A DNA stretch of 64,000 nt from Limnohabitans sp. GTDB lineage: Bacteria; Pseudomonadota; Gammaproteobacteria; Burkholderiales; Burkholderiaceae_C. The position numbers and the translations under genes are program-made. Below the pieces are notes generated by a model. It did no database searches. It was given only the letters and a program-made list of their open reading frames with translations, and was not told the DNA's origin. Positions 18,789 to 26,903 of the stretch are shown here, in pieces. Every line of letters begins with the position of its first letter. Position 1 is the first letter of the stretch. The stretch covers positions 39,783 to 103,782 of the forward strand of contig JAHEBO010000016.1 of assembly GCA_024642215.1 (NCBI GenBank). The letters are read 5' to 3'.

Positions 18789-19844
18789 TTAGAACTCTTG
18801 GTAAAAGCCCAAAGCACGCTGTGTGGGGGCATCGTCCACATGGAACAGGTAGGCATTGCCGTTGCTGGCGCGGTGTTGGATGTGCGCATGGGTCGGAATG
18901 GCCACGGTGTCACCTTCTGACCATTTCAACGTGACGCCATCAATCTCGGATTCGCCGCGGCCTTCAATGACGTGCATCACCGAGCTGGCCGAACGTGGGC
19001 GAGGATTGAAGTCCAAGCCATCTCTGAGCAGCTGTGCAGAAAAGCCCAAGGTGGGCAAACAAGGGGCGCCTGTTTCTGGGTTGACGTAGGCCAACTGGAC
19101 CGCCGCCTCTTTTGGCGTACCTTTGTCGAGGGCATTCAAGGCTTCGCGTACATCGACCCAAGGGTAGCGAATTTGAGGGTATGGGGCACGCGTCGCTTGG
19201 CTCAGTGACCCAAAGGGCACCAAACCTGCACGCCGGTACTTGGTTTGAGATGCATCCAAATCAGGGCTGGCGTTTTGCGAAGGCCCCTCAATGGCGTATG
19301 ACGCTTCCATGCTGTAGACCATGGGCAAATCCAATGCATCCAGCCACACCACGGGGCCTTTGCCTTCATGGCCGTGTTCGTGCCACAAACCGGCGGGGGT
19401 CAAAATCAAATCGCCTTTGTGCATCGGGCACTTTTCGCCTTGCACCGTGGTGAAACCGCCTTCGCCTTCCACCACAAAGCGAACAGCGCTGGGTGTGTGG
19501 CGGTGGTTGGGTGCGACTTCGCCAGGCAAGATCAGCTGCATGCCCACATAAATGGTGGGCGTGGCCACCAGTTTCTCTATGCCGTGGCCAGGGTTGCACA
19601 AGACCAAGACCCGGCGTTCAGCCTTTTCAATGGGCGTCAAATCGCCTGCTCGCATCAATTGGGGGCGAACATCTTTGTAGTGCCACACAAAAGGCTGGGT
19701 CGCGCGGGCGGGTTTGCCGCGTGGCAGCAGACCGCGCAATTGTGGCCACAAGGGTGCAATCGACAGGGCCGTCATGTCTGCGATGTAGTCTGCAGGCAGA
19801 TCTTCTAAGCGTCCCAAGGCATCGGCGTGGTTGGAGGGGTTCAT
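18789..19844 (-). CDS. Gentisate 1,2-dioxygenase
   Basis: The 351-residue bicupin opens the ring of gentisate (2,5-dihydroxybenzoate) to maleylpyruvate with Fe(II) and O2. The N-terminal cupin carries the iron ligands in PNHRHTPSAVRFVVEGEG and a later histidine in LWHEHGHEG; the second cupin has VMHVIEGRGESEIDG. Length and motifs match GtdA/NagI/SdgD-type enzymes. No maleylpyruvate isomerase or fumarylpyruvate hydrolase lies nearby, so the rest of the pathway must be elsewhere. It is divergent from the ABC exporter genes, with a palindrome 39 bases upstream of its start. It could alternatively act on salicylate or a related acid, as some homologues do. Confidence 0.9.
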   Translation of the reverse strand: MNPSNHADALGRLEDLPADYIADMTALSIAPLWPQLRGLLPRGKPARATQPFVWHYKDVRPQLMRAGDLTPIEKAERRVLVLCNPGHGIEKLVATPTIYVGMQLILPGEVAPNHRHTPSAVRFVVEGEGGFTTVQGEKCPMHKGDLILTPAGLWHEHGHEGKGPVVWLDALDLPMVYSMEASYAIEGPSQNASPDLDASQTKYRRAGLVPFGSLSQATRAPYPQIRYPWVDVREALNALDKGTPKEAAVQLAYVNPETGAPCLPTLGFSAQLLRDGLDFNPRPRSASSVMHVIEGRGESEIDGVTLKWSEGDTVAIPTHAHIQHRASNGNAYLFHVDDAPTQRALGFYQEF

Positions 19845-19882
19845 GATGTGATGGGTCCAGTAAGAGGTGGCAACAGTCTTTT

Positions 19883-19898
19883 AATAAGTATACATATT
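19883..19898. promoter_or_regulatory. Candidate operator between gentisate dioxygenase and ABC genes
   Basis: A 16-base near-perfect palindrome, AATAAGTATACATATT (two symmetric mismatches), is centred on GTATAC, 39 bases upstream of the dioxygenase start and about 100 bases upstream of the ABC gene. Its size and AT-rich symmetry suit a MarR- or GntR-type regulator, but none is encoded beside it. Confidence 0.45.
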
Positions 19899-20001
19899 GA
19901 TGCTGTTTTCACAAGGCCTGCGACACGTCCTGCGTCAAATAGGAGACGGATTCGCGCTGGGGGTCAGCTGGGTCAAAGGATCGGCGAGGCACAATCAAGG
20001 G

Positions 20002-20931
20002 ATGACTGATTTATTGAGCGTAAAAAACCTCGTCAAACGCTTTGGCGACAACACGGTGGTGAACGATTTGTCGTTCAACATCGCGCCTGGCGAGTGCCTG
20101 GGCGTGATTGGCCCCAACGGTGCTGGTAAAACCACCACGCTGCGCATGTGCTTGGGCTTGACCACCCCCGATGCTGGCAGCATCACGTACTTTGACAATT
20201 TGTCGATGCCCCAAGATGCATTGGCCATCAAGTCAAGGTTAGGCGTGGTGGCGCAGATGGACACCCTCGATCCCGACTTCACGGCGGAAGAAAACCTGCT
20301 GGTCTATGGCCGCTACTTCGGCATGAAAGACCGCGACATCAAAGCGCGCATTGCACCGCTCTTAGAGTTTGGCGCCTTGACCAGCAAGGCCAAAGCCAAA
20401 CCCGGTGAATTGTCTGGCGGTATGAAACGCCGCTTGAGCTTAGCGCGCGCACTCATCAACCAACCGCAAATGTTGATGTTGGATGAGCCCACCACGGGTC
20501 TCGACCCACAGGCGCGGCATTTGATGTGGGAGCGTTTGCAAATGCTGATGCAAGAAGGCAAATCGATTTTGCTCACGACGCATTTCATGGATGAAGCCGA
20601 ACGTTTGTGTGACCGTTTGTTGGTCATTGACCATGGCAAAAAAATTGCCGAAGGCAAACCACGCGATTTGATTGCGCAGCATCTCGAGCCCGATGTGGTG
20701 GAACTGTATGGCCAAGGCGCATTGGCATTGGCCGCAGAAGATTCGCCGCTCAGGCAACATGCGGCAAGGGTTGAGGTCAGTGGCGAGACGGTGTTTTTCT
20801 ACACCTCGGAAGCCAAACCTTTGTTGGTGGCTTTGCAAGCCTGGCCTCACATTCGCAGTCTGCACCGCCCTGCCAATTTAGAGGATTTATTTTTGAAACT
20901 CACCGGTCGACAAATCAGGGAGAACGCATGA
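20002..20931 (+). CDS. NodI-type ABC transporter ATP-binding protein
   Basis: This 309-residue ATPase belongs to the ABC-2/NodI (DRA) exporter family. Walker A is [13 protein letters not shown] (about 42-54), the signature is [15 protein letters not shown] (about 139-153), and Walker B is [12 protein letters not shown]. The C-terminal extension of about 90 residues is usual for NodI-like proteins. The start [15 protein letters not shown] at 20002 is chosen because the open frame upstream reads as non-family sequence in the divergent promoter region. It overlaps its permease gene by ATGA. Root-nodule functions are not implied: Comamonadaceae commonly carry this pair with unknown export substrate. 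Confidence 0.9.
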   Translation: MTDLLSVKNLVKRFGDNTVVNDLSFNIAPGECLGVIGPNGAGKTTTLRMCLGLTTPDAGSITYFDNLSMPQDALAIKSRLGVVAQMDTLDPDFTAEENLLVYGRYFGMKDRDIKARIAPLLEFGALTSKAKAKPGELSGGMKRRLSLARALINQPQMLMLDEPTTGLDPQARHLMWERLQMLMQEGKSILLTTHFMDEAERLCDRLLVIDHGKKIAEGKPRDLIAQHLEPDVVELYGQGALALAAEDSPLRQHAARVEVSGETVFFYTSEAKPLLVALQAWPHIRSLHRPANLEDLFLKLTGRQIRENA

Positions 20932-21743
20932 TGAACACACACCATGTGACTCCTTCTGTGTGGGCGCCGCCGCAACTCTCGATGCGCTGGTGGCCCGTTT
21001 TCTTGCGCAATTTGTTGGTGTGGCGCAAGTTGGCCATTCCCAGTTTGGTGGGCAATATTGCTGAACCACTCATGTGGTTGGTGGCCTTTGGTTATGGCCT
21101 GGGCGCCTTGGTGGGCGAAGTGAACGCCGGGGGGCAGCAAGTGCCCTACATTTTGTTTTTGGCCAGCGGCAGCATTTGCATGAGCGCCATGAATGCGGCG
21201 TCGTTTGAGGCTTTGTATTCGGCATTCTCACGCATGCACATGCAAAAAACCTGGGACGGCATCATGAACGCGCCGGTGCGCCTTGACGATGTGGTGATGG
21301 CTGAGATGCTGTGGGCAGCTTACAAAGCCATCTTCACCGTCACAGCCATCATGGTGGTGATGTTGGCGCTGGGCATCACGCACAGTTGGAAGTTGATCTT
21401 GGCATGGCCCATCCTGTGGTTGGTGGGTGTCACCTTCAGTTGTATCGCCTTGATTTTCAATGCCTTGGCCAAAGGCTATGACTTCTTCACCTACTACTTC
21501 ACCTTGTTCCTCACGCCCATGATGTTTTTGTCGGGCATTTATTTTCCGCGCACGCAATTGCCGGAGTGGCTGCAAATCATCACGTCCTATTTGCCGTTAA
21601 CGGCTGCCGTTGAAATGGTGCGTCCTTTGTTCTTAGATCAATGGCCCCAGCATTTTGTGGGCAACTTGTGCCTGTTGTTGGGCGTGGCTGCCAGTGCGTT
21701 CTGGATTGCATTGGCCTTAACGCGCAAACGATTCAGAGCATGA
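20928..21743 (+). CDS. NodJ-type ABC-2 transporter permease
   Basis: The 271-residue membrane protein has the six-helix ABC-2 permease layout, with [23 protein letters not shown] after the first helix, the family loop [30 protein letters not shown], and [25 protein letters not shown] near the C-terminus, which is the ABC-2 signature. It starts by ATGA overlap with the ATPase, forming a two-gene exporter. Homologues export lipo-oligosaccharides in rhizobia, but the substrate here is unknown. Confidence 0.9.
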   Translation: MMNTHHVTPSVWAPPQLSMRWWPVFLRNLLVWRKLAIPSLVGNIAEPLMWLVAFGYGLGALVGEVNAGGQQVPYILFLASGSICMSAMNAASFEALYSAFSRMHMQKTWDGIMNAPVRLDDVVMAEMLWAAYKAIFTVTAIMVVMLALGITHSWKLILAWPILWLVGVTFSCIALIFNALAKGYDFFTYYFTLFLTPMMFLSGIYFPRTQLPEWLQIITSYLPLTAAVEMVRPLFLDQWPQHFVGNLCLLLGVAASAFWIALALTRKRFRA

Positions 21744-21798
21744 TGAGGCGCATCGTGGCATCTGCATTTTCTTTTATCAACTTTTCATTTTTCAAATC

Positions 21799-22647
21799 AT
21801 GATCATTCAAAAAGTAGGCATCATTGGCGCAGGCACCATGGGCAACGGCATTGCGCAAGCATGTGCCGTGGCAGGCATTCCCGTGGTGATGGTAGACATT
21901 TCTGAAGCGGCAGTGGCCAAAGGCATTGCCACGGTGTCGGGCAGTTTGGACCGTTTGCTCAAAAAAGAAAAAATCACCGAAGCCGACAAGGCTTCTGCGC
22001 TGGCGAAAATTCAAGGCAGTACCCGGTATGAAGATTTGATGAGCGCCGATTTGGTGATTGAGGCGGCCACTGAAAACCAAGACCTCAAAGTCAAAATCTT
22101 GAAGCAACTCGATGCTTTGTTGGCGCCCGAAGTCATCATCGCATCCAACACTTCTTCCATTTCCATCACGCAGTTGGCGGCGGTCACCACTCGTGCAGAC
22201 CGCTTCATTGGCATGCACTTTTTCAACCCTGTGCCCATGATGGCTTTGGTTGAAATCATTCGCGGTTTGCAAACCAGCGATGCCACGCACGATGCGGTGC
22301 ACGCGTTGGCCACTGCTTTGGGCAAGACGCCAATCACTGTCAAGAACGCGCCAGGTTTTGTGGTCAATCGCATTTTGGTGCCCATGATCAATGAAGCCCT
22401 GTTTGTGTTGTCTGAAGGTTTGGCCACACCCGATGACATCGACGCCGGCATGAAGCTTGGCTGCAATCAACCCATTGGCCCTCTGGCCTTGGCCGACATG
22501 ATTGGCTTGGATGTGTGTTTGGCTGTGATGGAGGTGTACCTCAAAGAATTCGGCGACAGCAAATACCGTCCTTGTCCCTTGCTCAAAGAGCTGGTGGCGG
22601 CTGGTCGCCTAGGCCGTAAAACCGGTCATGGCGTATACCAATATTGA
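21799..22647 (+). CDS. 3-hydroxybutyryl-CoA / 3-hydroxyacyl-CoA dehydrogenase
   Basis: The 282-residue enzyme oxidises 3-hydroxyacyl-CoA with NAD+, acting in fatty-acid, butyrate or phenylacetate degradation. The NAD-binding motif VGIIGAGTMGNGIAQ is at about 5-19; IIASNTSSISITQLA and RFIGMHFFNPVPMM, with the catalytic histidine, follow; the C-terminal domain has GRLGRKTGHGVYQY. Length fits the PaaH/Hbd family (about 282). It is 54 bases upstream of a crotonase gene, so the two may perform sequential hydration and oxidation. Confidence 0.94.
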   Translation: MIIQKVGIIGAGTMGNGIAQACAVAGIPVVMVDISEAAVAKGIATVSGSLDRLLKKEKITEADKASALAKIQGSTRYEDLMSADLVIEAATENQDLKVKILKQLDALLAPEVIIASNTSSISITQLAAVTTRADRFIGMHFFNPVPMMALVEIIRGLQTSDATHDAVHALATALGKTPITVKNAPGFVVNRILVPMINEALFVLSEGLATPDDIDAGMKLGCNQPIGPLALADMIGLDVCLAVMEVYLKEFGDSKYRPCPLLKELVAAGRLGRKTGHGVYQY

Positions 22648-22701
22648 TTTAAAACAAGTTCACTTGGCGCGTCTCTCTTTAACCTGCAAGCAAGGTTCTC
22701 T

Positions 22702-23505
22702 ATGACAACAATTCACCCAGAAGGCAGCATCGACTTGGACGTGCGGGACGGCGTGTTGTTGATCGGCATCAACCGACCCAACAAGCGCAACGGCTTTACG
22801 CCCAAGATGTACCGCGAGTTAGGCGAGGCTTATACACGCCTAGACGACGATGCTTCGTTGCGTGTGGGCGTGTTGCATGCCATGGGGGATCACTTCACAG
22901 CCGGCCTTGATTTGCCCACCATTGCACCCCTCATGCAGCGCGGCGAAAAAGCCGTGCCGCTGGGTTTGGTCGATCCGCTCAACTTGGGCATGGAGGGCTA
23001 TCGCCGCCGCACCAAACCCATGGTGGTGGCGGTGCAGGGCATTACCTACACCTTGGGCATTGAGTTGATGCTGGCCGCCGACATTGTGGTGGCCGCCGAC
23101 AATTGCCGTTTCTCTCAACTAGAAGTGAAGCGCGGCATCATGGCCACCGGCGGGGCCACCTTGCGAATGGCTGAGCGTGCCGGCATGGGCAATGCCTTGC
23201 TGCATTTGCTCACCGGTGATGAATTCAGCAGCGCAGAAGCTTTGCGTTTGAATTTTGTGCAACGCGTGGTGCCTGCAGGTGAACAACTGAACGAAGCGTT
23301 GAAGATTGCAACAGCCATTGCCGCGCAAGCACCCTTGGCGGTGGTGGCCACACGCCAAAGTGTTTTGAAAGCGGTGGAGCAAGGTCCTTTGGTGGCCATG
23401 CACGAATTCATCTCGGTGCAAAAAACACTCTCCAACAGCGAAGACGCCAAAGAAGGTGTGCAGTCCTTCATTGAAAAACGCAACGCACGCTTCACTGGAA
23501 AATGA
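22702..23505 (+). CDS. Enoyl-CoA hydratase/isomerase (crotonase) family protein
   Basis: This 267-residue protein has the crotonase fold: an oxyanion-hole region at HAMGDHFTAGLDL and VQGITYTLGIELMLAADIVVAAD, then SQLEVKRGIMATGGATLRMAERAG. Of the two glutamates used by classical hydratases, the one before the GTIPGAGG-like segment appears kept (LEVKRG), but the position before TGD reads leucine (LLHLLTGDEF) rather than glutamate. The reaction may therefore differ from simple water addition. This is read from memory of the rat enzyme and needs alignment. It probably shares a transcript with the dehydrogenase upstream and the phosphoesterase 4 bases downstream. Confidence 0.88.
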   Translation: MTTIHPEGSIDLDVRDGVLLIGINRPNKRNGFTPKMYRELGEAYTRLDDDASLRVGVLHAMGDHFTAGLDLPTIAPLMQRGEKAVPLGLVDPLNLGMEGYRRRTKPMVVAVQGITYTLGIELMLAADIVVAADNCRFSQLEVKRGIMATGGATLRMAERAGMGNALLHLLTGDEFSSAEALRLNFVQRVVPAGEQLNEALKIATAIAAQAPLAVVATRQSVLKAVEQGPLVAMHEFISVQKTLSNSEDAKEGVQSFIEKRNARFTGK

Positions 23506-23509
23506 CGTT

Positions 23510-24262
23510 GTGAAAATTGCACTGCTCTCAGACATTCATGCCAACCTGCAAGCGCTCAACGCGTGCATGGCGCATGCAAAGACGCAGGGCGTTGAGCGTT
23601 GGGCTTTGTTGGGTGATTTGGTCGGTTATGGCGGTAACCCGCAAGAGGTGGTGGACATCGCCATGCAATTGGCCGATGAGGGTGCTTGGGTCATTCAAGG
23701 CAACCACGATGCCATGGCCGTCAAGCCGCCTGTCGATGATCAGAGTTTAGGCAGCAGTACCGCGCAGTGGACCTTTGAACAATTGGGCGCTTCTCAGCGC
23801 GGATTCTTAAAGTCCTTGCCCTTAACGGCTCTGTCGGGACCCCTCTTGTTGGTGCACGCCAGTGCGCATGCCCCCGATCGTTGGCACTATGTCGATTCTG
23901 AGCGCGCCGCCGATTTGTGCGCAGACCATGCACTCCAAAACTTCGATGCACGCCATGTGGTGGTCGGGCATGTGCATCAGCAAACGGTCTATTACCGCGG
24001 CACTGGGCACAGCATGATGAAGTTCGATCCCACCGCGGGTGTGCATGTGCCCATGCCTTCGCATCGTCGGTGGGTGGTCACTGTGGGGTCGGTGGGGCAG
24101 CCCCGCGATCACAAACCCGAAGCCATGTACGCCCTCTACGATGATGTGGCGGGGCGCATGACATTTCACCGTGTGGCCTATGACCATCAGGCGGCTGCAA
24201 ATGCCATTCGTGATGCCGGCTTGCCCGAATTCTTTGCTGAACGATTGGCGTTGGGACGATGA
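23510..24262 (+). CDS. Calcineurin-like metallophosphoesterase
   Basis: The 250-residue protein has all metal-binding motifs of the family: LLSDIHANLQAL (DxH), LLGDLVGYGGNP (GD), IQGNHDAMA (GNHD), LLVHASAH, and VVVGHVHQQ (GHxH). It resembles small YfcE/MJ0936-type phosphodiesterases and also bacterial protein phosphatases of the PPP superfamily. GTG at 23510 is the likely start (VKIALLSDIHA, the family N-terminus); upstream codons belong to the crotonase region. It overlaps the following Ser/Thr kinase by ATGA, which makes a phosphatase role toward kinase targets plausible but unproven. Confidence 0.88.
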   Translation: MKIALLSDIHANLQALNACMAHAKTQGVERWALLGDLVGYGGNPQEVVDIAMQLADEGAWVIQGNHDAMAVKPPVDDQSLGSSTAQWTFEQLGASQRGFLKSLPLTALSGPLLLVHASAHAPDRWHYVDSERAADLCADHALQNFDARHVVVGHVHQQTVYYRGTGHSMMKFDPTAGVHVPMPSHRRWVVTVGSVGQPRDHKPEAMYALYDDVAGRMTFHRVAYDHQAAANAIRDAGLPEFFAERLALGR

Positions 24263-25725
24263 AACTTTTAAATCCTGGCCATGTCATCGATGGCTTTGAA
24301 ATTGAAGAATGCCTGCATGCCGGCGGCATGGCGCACATCTACACCGTTCAATATGCCTTGAGCAAAGACGGTACGCGCCGCGAATCAGAGTTTTCGATGG
24401 CCATGAAAATACCGCGCATGACGGCGGGTGATGGTGCGGAGAACATTGTCAGCTTTGAAGTTGAACAACAAATTTTGCCCGCACTCACTGGCACACATGT
24501 GCCGCGCTTTGTGGCGGCTGGCGATTTGTCGCGCACCCCCTATTTGGTCATGGAATATGTGAAGGCCACCACGCTGGAAGTCTGGGCGGAAAATTTCCAC
24601 AAAGAGACTTTTCAAACAGGCTTGCATGACAGAGCCATTGCGCGCTTGGGCGCCGAGTTGGCGCATGCCGTCAACAGTTTACACAAACAAAATGTCTGCC
24701 ATTTAGATCTGAAGCCGGCCAATGTGTTGATCAAGCCCAATGGCAAAGTCGTCTTGTTGGATTTTGGCTTGTCGTGCCACGCGCATTACCCTGACTTGCT
24801 GGCGGAAGAAATGCGCAAAGCTGTCGGTTCGCCTGCTTGGATTGCGCCAGAGCAAGTGGTGGGTGTGCGCGGCGATCCACGCTCTGACATTTTTGCCATG
24901 GGTGTGATGCTCTATGAATTGGCCACTGGCGAACTGCCATTTGGTGAACCTGCCACAGCAGCTGGCATGCGCCAACGTTTGTGGATGGACCCAGTGCCGC
25001 CGCGCAAACGCAACCCCAATGTGCCCGAGTGGTTGCAAGAAGTGATTTTGAAATGTCTGCACCCAGAGGCGGCCAAACGCTACCCATCGGCTGCCCACTT
25101 GGCCATGGACTTGAGCAACCCCGATCAAATTCGCATTACCGAACGCGGTCGGCAAATCAAGGGCACAGGCTTCAAAGAACATTTCAAACGTTGGCTCAAA
25201 GCGGCCGGCATGCACTACCAGCCAAGTCCGCTGCCGTCCAAGCAAATCAAAGAAGTGCCGATCTTGATGGTCGCTTTGCCACATGCCGATGTGAGTGATG
25301 CCACTTGGTACTCACTGCGAGAAGCGGTGGACCGCTCATTGGGCATTCGGCCCGGTGCCCGCTTGGCATGCGTCACGGTCATATCACCCAGCGACACCAG
25401 CAGCACCGAATCACACAAAAGTGAAAGCAAAGTGCACCGCATGCACTTGGCACGCATGCAACAATGGTCGCAAGGCCTCGACTTGCACGACCATCAAATC
25501 TCGTTTCATGTGTTGGAAGCCAGCGATGTGGCCCATGCCTTGGTCACTTACGCTGAAGGCAATGAAGTGAGCATGATCATCATGGGTGCAGCCACGCATG
25601 GCTTGCAAATGCAACGCTTTGTGGCCACCGTGCCCATCAAAGTGGCCATGGAGGCACCATGCACCGTCATTTTGGTGAAACAAGATGTGCCGTTTGAATT
25701 TTTAGGAAAACTGAATGACGAATGA
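24259..25725 (+). CDS. Serine/threonine protein kinase fused to a UspA domain
   Basis: The 488-residue protein joins a Hanks-type kinase (about 12-285) to a universal stress protein domain (about 330-480). Kinase motifs are complete: glycine loop GGMAHIYTV, AMKIPR (lysine), CHLDLKPANVLI (catalytic loop), LLDFGLS (DFG), GSPAWIAPEQ (APE) and SDIFAMGVMLYELATGELPF. The UspA part ends MIIMGAATHGLQMQRF and APCTVILVK; the usual phosphate-binding G(S/T) after the nine-residue spacer reads AT, so nucleotide binding there is doubtful. No transmembrane segment is seen, so it is cytoplasmic. It overlaps the phosphoesterase upstream by ATGA and the SrkA gene downstream by 11 bases. Confidence 0.92.
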   Translation: MKLLNPGHVIDGFEIEECLHAGGMAHIYTVQYALSKDGTRRESEFSMAMKIPRMTAGDGAENIVSFEVEQQILPALTGTHVPRFVAAGDLSRTPYLVMEYVKATTLEVWAENFHKETFQTGLHDRAIARLGAELAHAVNSLHKQNVCHLDLKPANVLIKPNGKVVLLDFGLSCHAHYPDLLAEEMRKAVGSPAWIAPEQVVGVRGDPRSDIFAMGVMLYELATGELPFGEPATAAGMRQRLWMDPVPPRKRNPNVPEWLQEVILKCLHPEAAKRYPSAAHLAMDLSNPDQIRITERGRQIKGTGFKEHFKRWLKAAGMHYQPSPLPSKQIKEVPILMVALPHADVSDATWYSLREAVDRSLGIRPGARLACVTVISPSDTSSTESHKSESKVHRMHLARMQQWSQGLDLHDHQISFHVLEASDVAHALVTYAEGNEVSMIIMGAATHGLQMQRFVATVPIKVAMEAPCTVILVKQDVPFEFLGKLNDE

Positions 25726-26845
25726 TCTCCCACAAGGGCCAACCGCGTGGGACGCTTTGCATCCTTATGCCTCGCTCACACCCGATGCCGTTCTCGATGC
25801 ATTGGCCGACATTGGCCTGATGGGCGATGGCCGCCTCACGGCACTCAGCTCCTACGAAAATCGCGTCTATCAAATTCAACTTGAAACCGAGCGAGCACCC
25901 ACACAAACAAACGGCACACCCGTGCCTGACAGTGTGGTTGCCAAATTTTATCGGCCTGGCCGATGGACCGATGCGCAGATTCAAGAAGAGCACGACTTTG
26001 CGGCAGAGTTGGTTGCGGCTGAAGTGCCCGTGGTGCCACCTTTGCATTTGCAAGGACATACCTTGCATCACAAGCCCTTTGCGGAAAGTCTTTCAAACAC
26101 TGCTGCACCTGGCCAAGCTTTTCAGGGGTTCTCCTATTCTGTGAGCGAACGCCGCGGAGGTCGCCCACCTGAATTGGACGACGACGAGGTGTTGGAATGG
26201 ATCGGCCGATTTTTGGCGCGCATTCATACCGTGGGCGCTGCCAAGCCATTTCACAACCGTCCATCACTCAGCATCGACACTTTCATGCAAGAGCCCAAGG
26301 ATTGGTTGTTTGCCCACAAAGCCATCCCAATGGAAGTCGAGCGCGCATGGCAAGACGCCTGGCAACAGGCCCTGGACGTGATGCATGCCGCTGGCTTAGG
26401 GTCTGCGCATGGCAGTGATTGGCCGCATTTTCAAATGTTGCGTTTGCATGGCGATTGCCACCCCGGCAATATTTTGTGGACGCCTGCAGATTTGCCAGGT
26501 GGCGGCCCACACTTTGTGGACTTAGACGATGCGCGCATGGGCCCTGCCGTGCAAGACCTGTGGATGCTGTTGTCAGGCGATCGCAAACAGCGCTCCGGTC
26601 AGCTCAGCATGTTGCTGGACGGGTATGAGCAAGTGCGTGATTTTGATCGGCGCGAATTGGCCTTGATTGAGCCGCTGCGCACCCTGCGCTTGGTGCACTA
26701 CAGCGCGTGGTTGGCCCGTCGCTGGGACGATCCGATTTTCCCAATTAACTTTCCGTGGTTTGGTACGCCCGATTACTGGCGTGGCCAAGTTCAAATGTTG
26801 GAAGAGCAGATCGAGCAAATGCAAGAGCCACTGTTGGTGGTTTGA
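25715..26845 (+). CDS. srkA: Stress response kinase A (YihE/SrkA family)
   Basis: SrkA is a choline-kinase-fold Ser/Thr kinase that counteracts stress-induced, MazF-linked death in E. coli. The 376-residue protein has the N-terminal segment ALSSYENRVYQI, VVAKFYRPGRW with the ATP lysine, catalytic LHGDCHPGNILW and metal-binding FVDLDDARMGP. It is longer than E. coli SrkA (328) through an N-terminal extension of about 20 residues and small insertions. It overlaps the Ser/Thr kinase-UspA gene by 11 bases, so two distinct protein-kinase folds are translationally linked. A bidirectional hairpin follows the stop. Confidence 0.93.
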   Translation: MTNDLPQGPTAWDALHPYASLTPDAVLDALADIGLMGDGRLTALSSYENRVYQIQLETERAPTQTNGTPVPDSVVAKFYRPGRWTDAQIQEEHDFAAELVAAEVPVVPPLHLQGHTLHHKPFAESLSNTAAPGQAFQGFSYSVSERRGGRPPELDDDEVLEWIGRFLARIHTVGAAKPFHNRPSLSIDTFMQEPKDWLFAHKAIPMEVERAWQDAWQQALDVMHAAGLGSAHGSDWPHFQMLRLHGDCHPGNILWTPADLPGGGPHFVDLDDARMGPAVQDLWMLLSGDRKQRSGQLSMLLDGYEQVRDFDRRELALIEPLRTLRLVHYSAWLARRWDDPIFPINFPWFGTPDYWRGQVQMLEEQIEQMQEPLLVV

Positions 26846-26854
26846 GCAGAAACG

Positions 26855-26880
26855 AACAAGCCGCCCGAAGGCGGCTTGTT
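26855..26880. terminator. Terminator hairpin between srkA and htpG
   Basis: AACAAGCCGCC (26855-26865) pairs perfectly over 11 bp with GGCGGCTTGTT (26870-26880) around a CGAA tetraloop. It lies between convergent genes. The T tract is short in both directions, but the A/T ends of the stem and its stability suggest a bidirectional terminator. Confidence 0.8.
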
Positions 26881-26903
26881 CATTGAAATGCAAATGGTTT
26901 GAA

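Noticed and set aside
20002-21743. NodI/NodJ naming taken as evidence for nodulation
   Set aside because: No nod, nif or fix genes are present, and this ABC-2 pair is widespread in Comamonadaceae with unknown substrate.
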